Counted from the first letter of the stretch, positions 1 through 10,665 are shown. The stretch is DNA of 64,000 nt from Ifrita kowaldi (GCA_013398055.1 VZRS01007666.1:62001-126000); one strand, 5' to 3'. The notes: a model not told the origin generated them from the sequence alone. Program-made: numbers and translations.

Positions 1-374
1 CTGCTTCAAGCTTTGAAATTGAGGACAAAGATAAACGGAAAAAAAAATTCAGATTTTTTAAAATACATAAGGATTTATTTTTGCTGTGATAGTGTCACTC
101 GATTATTTCTGCCTCTGTGGAAGTGCTTCATAAAAAAGGGTCTACATTAAACTCAATACAATGATGGGATTTATTTCATGTTATATAACAACCTCAGAAA
201 TACTTATTTAAAAACAAAATAAACCACATAATCCACTAAGACTGTAAATTGGTGGGGTTGGAACAATCTTTCCATTATTCTTGTCTACAGAGCTCAATAC
301 AATGAGGCCTCAGTTCTTCGCTAACGTCTCTAGGTGTTAACACAATGCTATTAAATCTACTCAATAGCCAAAGA

Positions 375-545
375 TACAGCCAGTGGATTTATGTGTCTCA
401 TTCCTTGGGAAACGTGCAAATCCAACAGAATCGTTTAATGGCCGGATTTTTCAGCTGCAGTGTCAGATTTTGCACGTACATCAGATAATATGCATCTATT
501 TATGCAAATTGCTGTCGGATTTATATGCACAAAACACTCGTGCCT
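375..545. promoter_or_regulatory. Candidate regulatory block with POU octamer
   Basis: This block contains a perfect ATGCAAAT octamer at 502-509, a nearby TATGCATC at 490-497, a CAGCTG E-box and several isolated CpG sites in an AT-rich setting. That mix resembles conserved non-coding enhancer DNA in vertebrates. There is no direct evidence of conservation or activity, so this is a composition-based guess. Confidence 0.25.
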
Positions 546-1227
546 GGGAATTCCTATCTGTGGCGTTGAGCTGGAGAGGAAAAGGATGGGTTTGGGTGCC
601 AGGGTCCTGCCGTAGGAAAAGAGCAGGAGCCACACTCTGCTTGAAACTGCTGCTTTCAGTTTTCTGTGAGACTGACTGAAGTTTCACTTTCTGCCCCTGC
701 ACTGATCTGCCTTTATTTTTACACCAGAAATTTGCTAGTTTAGTGGAGTTAGCTTCCTCTGCTACTAATGTGGATGTGGATTAGGCCTGACAAGCCTATT
801 TTCCTCTAAAAAAAGCAGGGCCAGTCTCAGGCTGGTTCACAGACACGGTTGAGGAGGCAATTCTGGCACTACCCATTTCTCTACCCTATCCAGAGATTTT
901 TGTCTCTGGATGGATCAGTTTTTTCCTCCCCAATACATAATTTTTTTGTAGATTTGCTACTACTTCCTCACACCACCTTTCCCTCACAGCCTGGGCTCTG
1001 CTCTTCTCACGTGGTATGCTCATCAGCCCCTGGACAAAGGTCTTTTCTGTGGACACACTTATTTTTCCTCATGGGATACACCTGGTTTTCACCTGGGCAT
1101 GTTGGTTTTTTTGCTCACTAAGCACATCTTTCCAGGGCTGTACTAATTTTCCCCTGGATATGCTACTTGCTCCCTTGTGGGCACATGTAGAGGGCACTAG
1201 AGGAAATGAGTCTCACTTAAACTGAGA

Positions 1228-1417
1228 CATGGCAGATTGAGATTAGATATTAGAAAAAATATCTAGGGTTAGGGTGGTCAGGCACTGGAATAGGTTGCCC
1301 AGGGAGGCAGTGGAATCACCATTTCTGGAGGTGTTTCAGAGGTGTCTGGATGTGCCACTGGGTGATGGTTTGGGGGTGACAGTGGCATTGCTGGGTTAAT
1401 GGTTGCACTTGATGGTC
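1228..1417 (+). mobile_element. CR1 LINE 3' fragment (left part, interrupted)
   Basis: The sequence resembles the 3' region of avian CR1 retrotransposons: a 'gattagatattagaaaaaat' start, 'ggtggtcaggcactggaataggttgcccagggaggcagtgg'-type middle (spelled in part), and 'ctgggttaatggttgcactt' near the end. It is 5' truncated, non-coding and in the same orientation as CDH4. Its tail stops at 1417 and resumes at 1544, on the other side of an inserted SINE. Confidence 0.8.
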
Positions 1418-1543
1418 AGGGAACCACAGAATCTGAGCTGGAAGGGACACAGAAGATCATCAGGTCCAAAAGTCCAATCCTTAAGTGAATGGCGGGGATC
1501 AAACCGCAACCTTGGCATCATCACCACCATGCCCTAACCAGCC
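1418..1543 (-). mobile_element. tRNA-Ile/CR1 SINE (TguSINE1-like) inserted in a CR1
   Basis: Read on the minus strand from 1543, the element starts GGCTGGTTAG and continues through GGGCATGGTGGTGATGATGCC, AAGGTTGCGG and a B-box-like TTTGATCCCCGCC. This follows a tRNA-Ile gene with part of the D-arm deleted. After a short linker it ends in a CR1-type tail (gatcttctgtgtcccttcc, then gattctgtggttccctga). A tRNA-Ile head on a CR1 tail is the known structure of TguSINE1, a SINE family of passerine birds. It is about 126 bases long, has several substitutions and looks like an old inactive copy. No obvious target-site duplication is seen. Confidence 0.75.
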
Positions 1544-1580
1544 TTAAAGGTCTTTTCCAACCCTGACGATTCCACGATCT
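1544..1580 (+). mobile_element. CR1 LINE 3' tail (right part)
   Basis: The piece ttaaaggtcttttccaaccc followed by tgacgattccacgatct is the terminal part of a CR1 element. It continues the left part ending at 1417 without loss of bases relative to the usual CR1 tail, which shows that the SINE between them was inserted later. Confidence 0.75.
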
Positions 1581-1606
1581 CCCTCCATCATCTCTGCCTG
1601 CGCCGC

Positions 1607-1635
1607 TTGGTTGGTTGGTTTGTTTGTTTGTTTTT
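1607..1635. repeat. (TTGG)n/(TTTG)n simple repeat
   Basis: A run of TTGG units passes into TTTG units and then a T tract. It forms a strong polypyrimidine-like lead into a TTTTTCCCCAG acceptor-like site at 1641. Confidence 0.85.
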
Positions 1636-1756
1636 CCCCAGGAATGTACCAGCTTTCCGCGGCAGTTTACACATGTAAGTTTCACCTGCGGACAGTCGCG
1701 GCTCCCGCGCGCCGCGGAGCTCAGAAGCGGAGACGCCGCCGAACCCCTTTCCCCCT

Positions 1757-1809
1757 CCACCATCACCATCATCACCATCATCATCACCATCATCATCACC
1801 ACCTTCATC
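1757..1809. repeat. (CAT/CAC)n trinucleotide microsatellite
   Basis: A run of CATCAC/CATCAT units inside the GC-rich region. One frame would read as poly-histidine, but there is no sign that it is translated. It directly precedes a C-rich tract and the assembly gap. Confidence 0.9.
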
Positions 1810-1833
1810 CCCCGCCCGCCCCGCTCCCCTCCC

Positions 1834-1890
1834 NNNNNNNNNNNNNNNNNNNNNNNNNNNNNNNNNNNNNNNNNNNNNNNNNNNNNNNNN
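1834..1890. other. Assembly gap (57 N)
   Basis: Unsequenced bases within the CpG-rich region, flanked by C-rich sequence on the left and by imperfectly repeated GAGCCCCGCGGAGCC units on the right. GC-extreme DNA of this kind is often lost in short-read assemblies. The true length may differ from 57, and the CDH4 signal-peptide exon could lie here. Confidence 0.98.
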
Positions 1891-1965
1891 AGCCGCTCCG
1901 AGCCCCGCGGAGCCCCCGCAGCCGCGCCGCGCTCCCCGCCGAGCCCCGCGGAGCCTGCGCCGCGC
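1891..1965. repeat. GC-rich imperfect direct repeat next to gap
   Basis: The unit CCGAGCCCCGCGGAGCC occurs twice within about 60 bases, each followed by a similar CGCCGCGCT stretch. The repeats could fold or collapse in sequencing and probably explain the neighbouring gap. Confidence 0.6.
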
Positions 1966-2539
1966 TGCAGCCCCTAACTTTTATTTTTACAAGCCCGTAG
2001 ACCCACCGAACGGGCCCGGATCGTGCTGGGGGCTGATGCTCTGAAAAGTTCGGGATTTTTAGGGTTTTATTCCCACGCCGCCTGAAATTGAGAGGTTTCC
2101 GTAGAACATCAACAAGCGCCTGAACGCGTGGCTGCAGTGTTACAGAGCGAGCCGGGCGGCTGCTGAGTTTCGGGCTGGGCTGGCTGCAAGAACAAGAGCC
2201 GCTTATTCTTCAGCCTCAATTCCCCGGTGCCAAGTTGAATCTGTGAGGATGTCCCGAGCCCTGGGGAGGATGGTGGGTGCGCAGGAATAGCCCCGATGTG
2301 CTCTCGTCTAGCGAGCACCGCTCTAATAATGAGGCGATCTCAGATTCAAAGCCCGCTATCCTCGGTGAGACCCTCTGAAATGTTTCCTAATGGCAACATC
2401 TTGCCAGCCACGGTCAGAGTCCAACAGAGCCTCCGCTTCCTTGCGCTTCCCATGCAGTAGCTGGCATCCGTCTCCCGAGCGTGATTTTAAGCCGAGTGCA
2501 TTGGCTTGTGTTCTGCTTACTAAGCTCATCAGAAAGGAC

Positions 2540-2970
2540 CCTTCTCTCCGCTTCCCTTCCGTCTCTCTAATGCAGCGCTGTCTGTGTGCGGGAGTGTTTC
2601 GGGGGGCCCAGGGGGGCTGCGATGCTCCCCCGGGAAGGCAGGTGCACGCCTGGAGTTGCACTTTGCCGGGGAAGCGCCGCTCCCGGTCCCCCGGCTTCAG
2701 CCGGCGCTGCCGGGTCTGGAGGCGTCGGAGGTGCCGCCAGCATCGCTAAGCGATGCTCTGGCTGGCTCTGCCGACAGCCCGGGCGCGTTAGAAATCCCCT
2801 GCCACCAGCACTTGTTAGTGCGTAAATCACCTGGCACTCGCTAGGCATAAATCACGGGCTTGTGTGCTGTCAGCCAGTTCCTTCGGAGCCGGGGTCTGGG
2901 ACCTTCCTGCCGGGGAATCCCAAGGAGCCTGGGATGTTGAGACTGGACTGCCCTGTGCCTGTGGCGGGGG
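2540..2970. promoter_or_regulatory. Second CpG-rich block / island shore
   Basis: GC- and CpG-rich sequence with several CCCGG-type and GGGGCC-type clusters, between the upstream island and CDH4 exon 2. Open frames pass through it in several phases, as expected of stop-poor GC-rich DNA, and none gives a hydrophobic leader joined in phase to exon 2. It may be the downstream part of the same regulatory region. Confidence 0.35.
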
Positions 2971-3621
2971 CTGGATCCTCTGCTCAGCCCAAAGTTGCAG
3001 CTGAGTGTTTAGTTGGCTTCTCCCCTCTGGCAGCTGGCACGCTGTGCACGGGACTGTGCATGGTTACGTTTTTAATTGGGATCCCCTCCATCCCCTCCCA
3101 CTGCCGGGGCAAGTGCAGAGCCGGGAGGGTCCCAGAGGCAGCAGCAGGCAGAGCCTGGGATGCTGCTGCAGGGTGAAGGGGAAGGAAGGGTGTCCTCACC
3201 GGGTCGCAGGCTGCTGTGTTTCTCCCCCTCCCATCCTGGGGTCTGCCCAGGTTCTCAGTAGCAAACCTCAGTGATTTGGATGTTGCAACATCAGGCCTTT
3301 GCGTGTCTCCAGTGCAAGCACAGCGCCTTGATGAATTGCTGCTCTTTGTTCCCTCCCCTCTTCTGACAGTGCCCAGTATTCCAGCCTTCCTACAAACAAT
3401 GCTCTCTTGTAGTCAGGCAACTATTGCTGGCCCATTTTATTTTTTGCAGCTACAGTATGGATCCACTCCAACAGATAGGCACTCTAACACAAGCAACTTC
3501 TACTTGCACACTGCCTTACTGTTCAGGTTTGCTCATGCCTAAACACTTCATCATTGGGTGCAAAACGTTTTCCCAAATGACAAAAGTCATGGTGGGCATT
3601 TTCCTTGTTTTGTTTTTGCAG

Positions 3622-3733
3622 GCACACAATGGGGATCTTACAGTTAGACCCACATGCAAGCCTGGCTTCTCAGAACAAGACTACACAGCATTCATCTCCC
3701 AGAACATCATGGAAGGGCAGAAGTTACTCAAAG
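3622..3733 (+). CDS. CDH4: Cadherin-4 (R-cadherin) exon 2, start of the prodomain
   Basis: This internal exon encodes 37 codons plus one base of R-cadherin, a classical type I calcium-dependent adhesion protein of the plasma membrane. It reads in phase 0 from AHNGD through TCKPGFSEQDYTAFISQ to GQKLLK and ends in phase 1. From memory of the family this matches the chicken R-cadherin prodomain start nearly exactly and differs clearly from N-cadherin (CKTGF type). The segment lies just after the signal peptide and carries the first prodomain cysteine; the prodomain is later cut off by furin-like proteases. The acceptor is a T-rich tract ending TTTTTGCAG and the donor is AAAG|GTAAGT. The length of 112 bases and the phases fit exon 2 of classical cadherins. 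The signal-peptide exon and the next prodomain exon are not readable here, so this is a partial gene. I am sure of family and member; exon numbering is inferred. Confidence 0.93.
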
Positions 3734-6700
3734 GTAAGTGGAATAAAAAGCTTAATAGCTGCTGCAATAACTGTATTTTCAGGAGGTGAAAGGAGGCTTA
3801 AAGATGCTGGTTTTGATGGTGAAATTGTCTGCAGAATTATGCTTGTAGGAGGATGAAACACTAAGTGGTTTACCTGAGCACGGTTTTGAATACAGATGAA
3901 TCATTCCAGGTCCGCATGCTGTCTGCTTCAGGTGGATTGTTTGTTACACTATGCGAGGTCATCACTTCACTCTTGAGTCTCCCACTCCCACCCTGTCTGA
4001 AGGAACTCTGCATCTGATATTTTAGAAAGTATTTTTATGTATGAAATTCAAAGATCCCTAAATTATCTCTGCTTTGAAATGGATGATAAAGCAGACGTTG
4101 TTGTTGGAAATGTGGTAAACAAGCCTACAGACATTCTGTTCACAAATGTGGCATTCATTTTCATTACTGCCCCACTGACAACATGAAAACACAGGCAAAA
4201 AGAAACTACCAATTAGCTTTATAGTAATTGCAGGATTATAACCACTTTTGTGCTTGTAAACTCTAAGATGTCTTCGTAATCCAAATAACAATAGATTATC
4301 CTGTGTATTGATCTGTCTCCCTTTCAAGTGAAAAATAATTAAACTTTATATTTGCATGATACAGAAAAATATTTTATTCCAAGAGAATTTTTGAAGATCA
4401 GAATCCCCTCCCAGCACTCCAGGAAGTTGGGAGCACATCAGGAGTTGGTGCTCCTCTCCAGGCTTTATAAACCCTTTGCAGTGTTTTCCTGAGCACATTT
4501 TGCTCACATGCATGTCTCTCTGCCAGAAAGCTGGGACTTCTGTCTTCCTCCAGAGCAAACACCTGCTCCTTTACTTTGATTTTTCTCAGAAGAGAGGGAG
4601 AGTTGTCAGTGTTCTCTCTGGCTTCAGCAGAATCCAGGACTGGACATTTTTGCTCTGCATGAGCTGGCAATCACTTTTGTTTCTGTGCCCAGTTGTCTTA
4701 GTGTTGCTGTTCAGGAATTCTCTTGACTGGCCTGGAATTAATTAGTAGACCTTGGGGAGTTTATTTTTAGTTTGAAGGGTAATCAAAGAGGGAATTGAGA
4801 TGGACAAGCCCAAGAATATGCAACCCTAAAGAGACCAAATACCAGTAGTTTACATACTTTGTAGCAATTTTTCCCCAAACGTGAAGGCGGCTTTACAGGT
4901 CAGTCTGGAAACGGAGTAGATTTCATGCTCTTTTAGCTTTGCAAATTATTTGATAAAATATGTTCTCCGAGTGCTGTAGAGAGCTGTGTCATAAATACAT
5001 TTGCTCAGAAGAGTGTTTTTTGCAGTTTAGTGCTTGATAAATTGTGCTGTGTTTATGGAGGTGGACAACAGGGATGAAGCAGAAAGGTCTGTTTAGAGGC
5101 ATTAGGTGGCTGGGACTTTCAAAACAGCACAGTGGCTGTCATTTCATTTCTGGTTCAACTGATAATTTTTAAATACGAAATTATATTTACACAGGCTGTC
5201 AAGTTGATTTGAATGAAAATATATTTCTATTTGATTTTATCCTTTAGGGACCAGTTGTAGTTCTACATTAGTCATGGCAAACCTGCCTCTGATTTAGGGC
5301 TGAACTCACCCTGGGGACATTATGTATCCATGCCCCACTTGTAAGATTCATGTCTTGATAACATTGTCACAAGTTCTGTGATTTATATGTGTTTTCTCAA
5401 CAAAAGGACGAAGAAAAAAAGTGCAAGCTCTGTGTTTGTTAATAAGTAAACTATCATCTTTGAACCTTTTAATCTACAGTCAAATACATGCTGTTGTTTA
5501 TCATAGGAAGCAAATATATCTAATTAATTTATACAATAATGGGCGAGAAAATTCTTCTTCATGCTTGTGTTGTTCTTTATATATACTCTAGCATGTAAAA
5601 TTGGTAGTTTTCCAGTTTAGGTTTAATTTTACTTCCTAGCACTTGATGTGTCTGAAGCATAAAATGTTTATCTCTTTCTTCCATCTGGGTGAAGTATTGT
5701 ACAATAGTTCAGACCAAAAATGGGTTCAGATTGCTTACATTATCATGTTTGATAGATTGACATATGTACTATTTCACACCATCTTACCACGCAAAGCTTT
5801 GCTGCCAGCTACCACCATCTTATTCATCAGCATTCAGTAATTCATCTGCAGGCCAAATGGGACTGTTTGCCTGAGTAAAAAAAAAAAAAAGTAGGCAGGA
5901 ATTCACCTGTCAGTGCTTTCATGGAATTTGGGGGGTGGAAAAATCGTGCATGTAGCTGGGATGGCTCTCGGGAGATTTCATGGAGCAAACATGAGGTTTT
6001 TATGGATAATGCTCACCTTGTCCTAAGGAAGGAGAGGTGGGCAGTCCTGGGACAGTTTATACCTAAAGGTTTGTCCGTCAGAGATCAGGGAGCATGCAGA
6101 CCTCAGCATGGAGGTGAAATTCCTCCACACGGGGAAGTTTGGCTGTTCCGTGGCTCAGGATGAGCTGCGTGGCAATAAACTCAGCATTTCCCTTTTAAGC
6201 TTTGCAATATCCAGCTCTCAAATGTATGCACTGTTATGAATGCATCAAAATGAAAGTGTTTATAGTATTCTAGGTTTGAATCAAGTTAAACAGATAATGA
6301 CTGCTTATAATTGGTTTATTCCAATGGAAATAGCTTAGCCTTAATTTGACAACAAGAGCTTTTACAGAGTCATTGTTTTATTATAAGTATGCCGTAAGCT
6401 ATTAGCTACTACTTTGTGGTTCATCTTATTTGCCTGAGTCAGCTCTCTAACATGCTCAAAAACATACAGATTCTAGCAGGAGCTATTTGTTACACAGTAA
6501 TTAACTTGTTTATGATAAATGGATGGGAGAAATGCCACGGCATTTTGTTTTATGTATAAATGAAAAGCATCTGCATTCTAAAAATTTCATGTTAATTAGA
6601 CTTAAAATAGTTTTCCCCAATAGTGCCACAAATACCACACACTGCACATCACTGCCAGCACAGTGGCCTGATGATGGGGTGTGAGCTGAGGTGATTTGTG

Positions 6701-9700
6701 GAGCCATTGCCTTCCTTGGAAATGCCATCACTGCATCTCTTAATGAAAGTTACTGGGGTGTAATCTGTTCTACTTTTTTTGTCTTTGTCTTTGTTTGCAG
6801 GATAATAAACTTAGTCTTGATCACTGATGCATGATAATGTTTAAGATACGTTTGTTAAGTGTTTTCTTCTTTAGCCTAAGGGAAAGATCTCCATGTCTGC
6901 AGTATGGCAGAGGACGATTGCGGCACGGGGATTTTTCCTCTTTGTTAATTATTCATTTTAACTGATCGTGGTGAGAACATTGGTCCTGAGGGGTGGGGAG
7001 CAGGGACATGTGGGGCTGCACTGAAGCAGTTCAGCAGTGTCTCAGGGGATCTGATTCCTGATGTGAACTCAGTGTTTGGGAGTGATGATCACCAGTGGCC
7101 TCTTGGGGAAGGAGGGAAAGAAGGAGTAGGATGCTGAAAGTGGTGTGCAATACGATATTCTTGCTATTGGCTTTATGCCCTTTTTAATTTTTTTGTAGTG
7201 TTTTTTAAGATTATAATTAATAAAAAAAAGACATTTTTCAAAGTTAGAAGTTCAAGTTTAATTGGCATGCTCTGAGGCTGTGGCAACTGGGAGTGGGTGG
7301 AATGGCATCAGGGTGTTGAATGTATTATTCCTCCAGTGTAGTCCCACCACAGCTCCAGCGCCTCTCAAACACACCTAGGCAAAACAACTCACAGCAGACA
7401 ACACAAGCAGATGAGAGGTACAGCCACTTTTTTGTTTTTCTGTGCATCTCTTCATCTGCAGTGATTCATGTTTCTTTGCCCAGCCCAGGCAGGCCTGTGC
7501 TGATGGAGCAGGGTAACTTCACTTGCGTAGGCAGCTGCGTTTGGGGACAAGTGCGTGGCAGCACAGTTTATTTTCATATGGGAAGATGAATAAACTCTGC
7601 CAGCATGTTCTGCTCTAAGCAAGTGTATGAAACCAGAGGTAGCCAAGCTCATGCAAATGCATAAAAATGTAATTGCTTCCATTCTAGGATTTTTACTAGC
7701 ACGATTTTTGGTTAAAAACAAATAAAATTCGTACAAGCTTTACTGAAGTACCTCTTTTTTCTTTTTATAAGAATTCACTATGGAGACCATCTCTTGTAAG
7801 TTTTTTAGAGGTAGGATGTTATTCATGGTCAAAAGCTTTTTGTTCTCCCCATTGAGGTTTCAAAACCTCCATCCTTTTCAGCCCTCACCACATCCAGTAT
7901 TAAAACTTAGGAAGGCTGTGAATAATGTTTAGAAAGTATTGACTGCACAGACCAGAGAACCCCAGCATCCACAATCCCATGGGATAGTGCAGAACAGTGT
8001 AGATGGTGTAGGCTTCCTACTTTTCCTGGGTTTAGAGTCCAGAAAATACCCAGGTACCCCTCTGCTGTTAATTTTGGCAGGAGCTTGGTTCCCACAGGCA
8101 GGTTAAGGTCTGTCTCTGAAGAGTGTGTGGGGATCTGTGAGGCTCCCCCTGCCCACATGCTGCCTGTGTCTTCCAGGTGCCCTTTGGTGTCTCCTACAGG
8201 TGCTTTTGGACAGGGAAGAGCCTGAGGAATGTTGGGATTTGTTCTGGTGTTCGATGAGGCTGTTGAGCACCTCTTGAGCACCTCTGGAAGAGAAGTCTTG
8301 CAGCAGTGCTGCTGCAGCCTCCTGGAACAGCCAGTACCTTCTCCAAGCTGCTCAGAGTTGAAAAAAAGCAGAGAGGTTTTTCCATTCATGTTTTCATTAT
8401 TTTCTGGTCTGTGATTCTGCATGGAAAGCAGTTACTGAAGTTATTGTACATGTAATTAGCTTCACAGTTCCCTAATAAAATCTGAAAGTAGGAGCAGATC
8501 CACTGGGAACCCAGAACTCTTTCCCTCATCTTCCTTCCTTCCTTTGTTGGAGGAAGGAGAGGCAGACAGGCATCAGCTCCCTGTGTTCAGCTTGTACATG
8601 CTCCAGTGAAGCTGCCTCTCAGAAAACACTTCTCGCATTCCGCAGGACAACTTCTTTTAAAAGCAGTTTCTTGTGATGGGCATGTTGCAAATCAAAACCA
8701 TAATTTCCATCATGAGTTCCAGGGGAGACCCCAGAAAGAGCTGCTGCAGATCGGGGCACTGCTGATGCCTATGTATTTTTAATGTTGTTCTTCAGATCTA
8801 ACTTCTGACACAAAAATGATGTTTAAGATGACATTTTTATCTAAATAAAATTGCAGTTAATGAGACTGGAGTAGTCAATAACACTCTGTAGAGTTAATCC
8901 CCTTACACTGTTTAATAACTGTATATATTGCTTTCTAGTTCAGAGCTTTGAACCAAATTCCTCAAACCCAAGCAAAATTACTTTTTTCTGCATTCTGGGG
9001 AGTTAACTGATTTTTATCTGAATAAATCTGCTTCTCCAACAACAGATTTGAAGCTTCTCTCTTTTTTCAGGGATTTGTCTGTTAGAGAATTGCGCTGCTT
9101 CAAATTAGGCACTCTAAATAGGTATTAAGGAAGAAAATGAAACAATAATTTCTGTTGAATAATTTATTCATTTCTTTATTTATGCTTAGGCTTTTAGGAA
9201 ATAAGCTATGTCTGGAACAGTATCAGTTAGTTATTTATTGTGAAATACCTGTTGTTTTGAACTCTAAGCTGATCATTTTAGGTCTTTTAAGGTTAGAAAA
9301 TGTTAATTTTAAAGTCAGTTCTTTGTACAGGAATTGACTGTCACTGACAGAGCTCATGAGCTCTGATCTCCCCGAGCAGATGCTGAAAGCGTTCTGGAAG
9401 TTACGGTTTTTGCATGTGGCAATTCAAACTTATTTATTCTAGCAGTGAAATATTTTCTTGCTTAATTTTCATTGACCTAATGCCAGTTCTCATTGCCTAA
9501 TTTCATTGATATTTATGTGCAGGCCTCCTTCTGCCTTAATTTCTACCCTGGAAATGAGTCTCATGTTTTTTTAGAGGGAGCTTATTTCATTGCAAACTCA
9601 AGCTGGGGAAGTGCTTGGTTCAACAGCAGCACAGGCCATGTGCACAGCTCATAGAATATTTTAGCAATATAGATAATACTTAAAAGTCTTATTTGAAGGG

Positions 9701-10311
9701 CAAGAAGAGATTAAAACTACAGAGGATAGGATTTCATTGGAAATCTGCTGCTTAATGTTTCTCATAGAATGAATTTGAGTAACATAGGGGAAGAAGGGAG
9801 TTTCTGTTTGATTTGAGGTTAGTGGTATATTCAGAATTAGGGCCATCACTGTATCAAGTGGAATTTTTTATTTTCGGGCAAATGGAAGTAGTGAGAACTA
9901 AGACCATAAAGTGGTGTTTGAAAAGCAAAGACTGGTCCTTGCCTCTGGGAACTCCAGCTTTGAGTGCTTTGACCAAGGGGGTTGGGATGAACCTGTGCCA
10001 GTGGTTCCAGACAGATTTCTCCAGGATCCTGATGCGGAGCACTGCAGGAGGAATCTCTGCAGGCTCGATGGAATTGATCTGTATCCCTTTTTGTGTATGC
10101 AAACCTTTTGTGCCCTAGCCAAAGGTTCTGAAGAGGATTTGGCTTCACATTCAGTTTTCCTTTCGGTGCCTACGTGAACCCCAGGGTTGCTTTTCCTGGT
10201 AAAACCCAGAAGTGTCCTTGGCCAGCCCTGCCATGGCAGGGTTTTCTTACTGCTCAGGATGCCGTGATAATTTGATATTTTGTTTTAATATTTATTTATT
10301 AGTATTGCTGA
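3734..10311. other. Intron 2, first non-coding block
   Basis: AT-rich intronic DNA. I see short A or T runs (for example 5878-5890), no recognisable mobile element, no RNA gene and no exon. The 171-codon minus-strand frame at 7907-8422 has no domain and is treated as chance. Confidence 0.6.
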
Positions 10312-10665
10312 AAGGAGAGGCTGGGAGTGCTGGGATTGTTTAGCCTGGAGAAGAGAAGTCTCAGGGGGAGACTTTGTCATTGTGTATAAATTCCTTGTGA
10401 GAGTGTGTTGAGATGAGGTGCACAGAGCAAGGGCAGAAGAAAATGGGCACTAACACTGAAATGCAGGACATTGCACTTAATGTGGGAAGAAGCTTTCAGT
10501 GTGAGGGTTGTCACCCTGGGAGAGGTATCTCAGAGGTGCCGTGAGGTCTCTGTTCTTGGAGATACTTGGAACCCAAGTGGACGTGGTCCTGGAGCCTGCT
10601 CTGGCTGACCTTGTGCTGAGCAGGGCTCAGCTCTGCAGCCTCCACTGGACTCTGACCCTGGCAGG
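10312..10665 (+). mobile_element. CR1 LINE 3' fragment
   Basis: The text 'gggattgtttagcctggaga' followed by 'agagaagtctcagggggaga' and 'tgtgtataaattccttgtga' is the familiar end of CR1 ORF2 running into the 3' UTR. It continues through 'gaagctttcagtgtgagggt' and 'gagatacttggaacccaagt' to a degraded tail near 10665. It is 5' truncated, in CDH4 sense orientation, and carries no usable open frame. Confidence 0.85.

Larger units (their letters stand above)
1655..2010. promoter_or_regulatory. CDH4: CpG island core, candidate CDH4 promoter/exon 1 region
   Basis: This segment is very GC-rich and dense in CpG, in sharp contrast with the AT-rich surroundings, and includes an assembly gap. It lies about 1.7 kb upstream of CDH4 exon 2. 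CpG islands of this kind usually mark vertebrate promoters and first exons. I see no TATA box, and no signal-peptide reading frame can be recovered from the visible bases. Assignment to the CDH4 promoter is inferred from position; an internal CpG island in intron 1 is the alternative. Confidence 0.5.
1..3621 (+). other. CDH4: CDH4 5' flank and/or intron 1 upstream of exon 2
   Basis: No coding exon can be established here. The stretch must hold the sequence immediately upstream of CDH4 exon 2, and either contains exon 1 or lies wholly inside intron 1. I looked for an ATG followed by a hydrophobic leader ending in phase 0 before a GT donor and found no convincing one. The GC-rich part (about 1660-2970) has a 57-base gap in which such an exon could hide. 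The first 1.2 kb is AT-rich with no recognisable gene. Confidence 0.7.

Noticed and set aside
1477..1543. Functional tRNA-Ile gene on the minus strand
   Set aside because: Part of the D-arm is missing, the acceptor stem cannot pair and a CR1-type tail follows, so this is a SINE head and not a tRNA gene.
1611..2000. Open frame with a long poly-histidine stretch
   Set aside because: The histidines come from a CAT/CAC microsatellite, and the frame runs through unsequenced bases and GC-rich stop-poor DNA; no start context, domain or splice support.
2622..2825. ATG-started GC-rich frame as CDH4 exon 1
   Set aside because: The translated sequence lacks a hydrophobic core and no good donor in phase 0 follows it.
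7907..8422. 171-codon minus-strand open frame, the longest in the window
   Set aside because: No domain, signal or family resemblance. In about 128 kb of two-strand sequence one such frame is near chance expectation.
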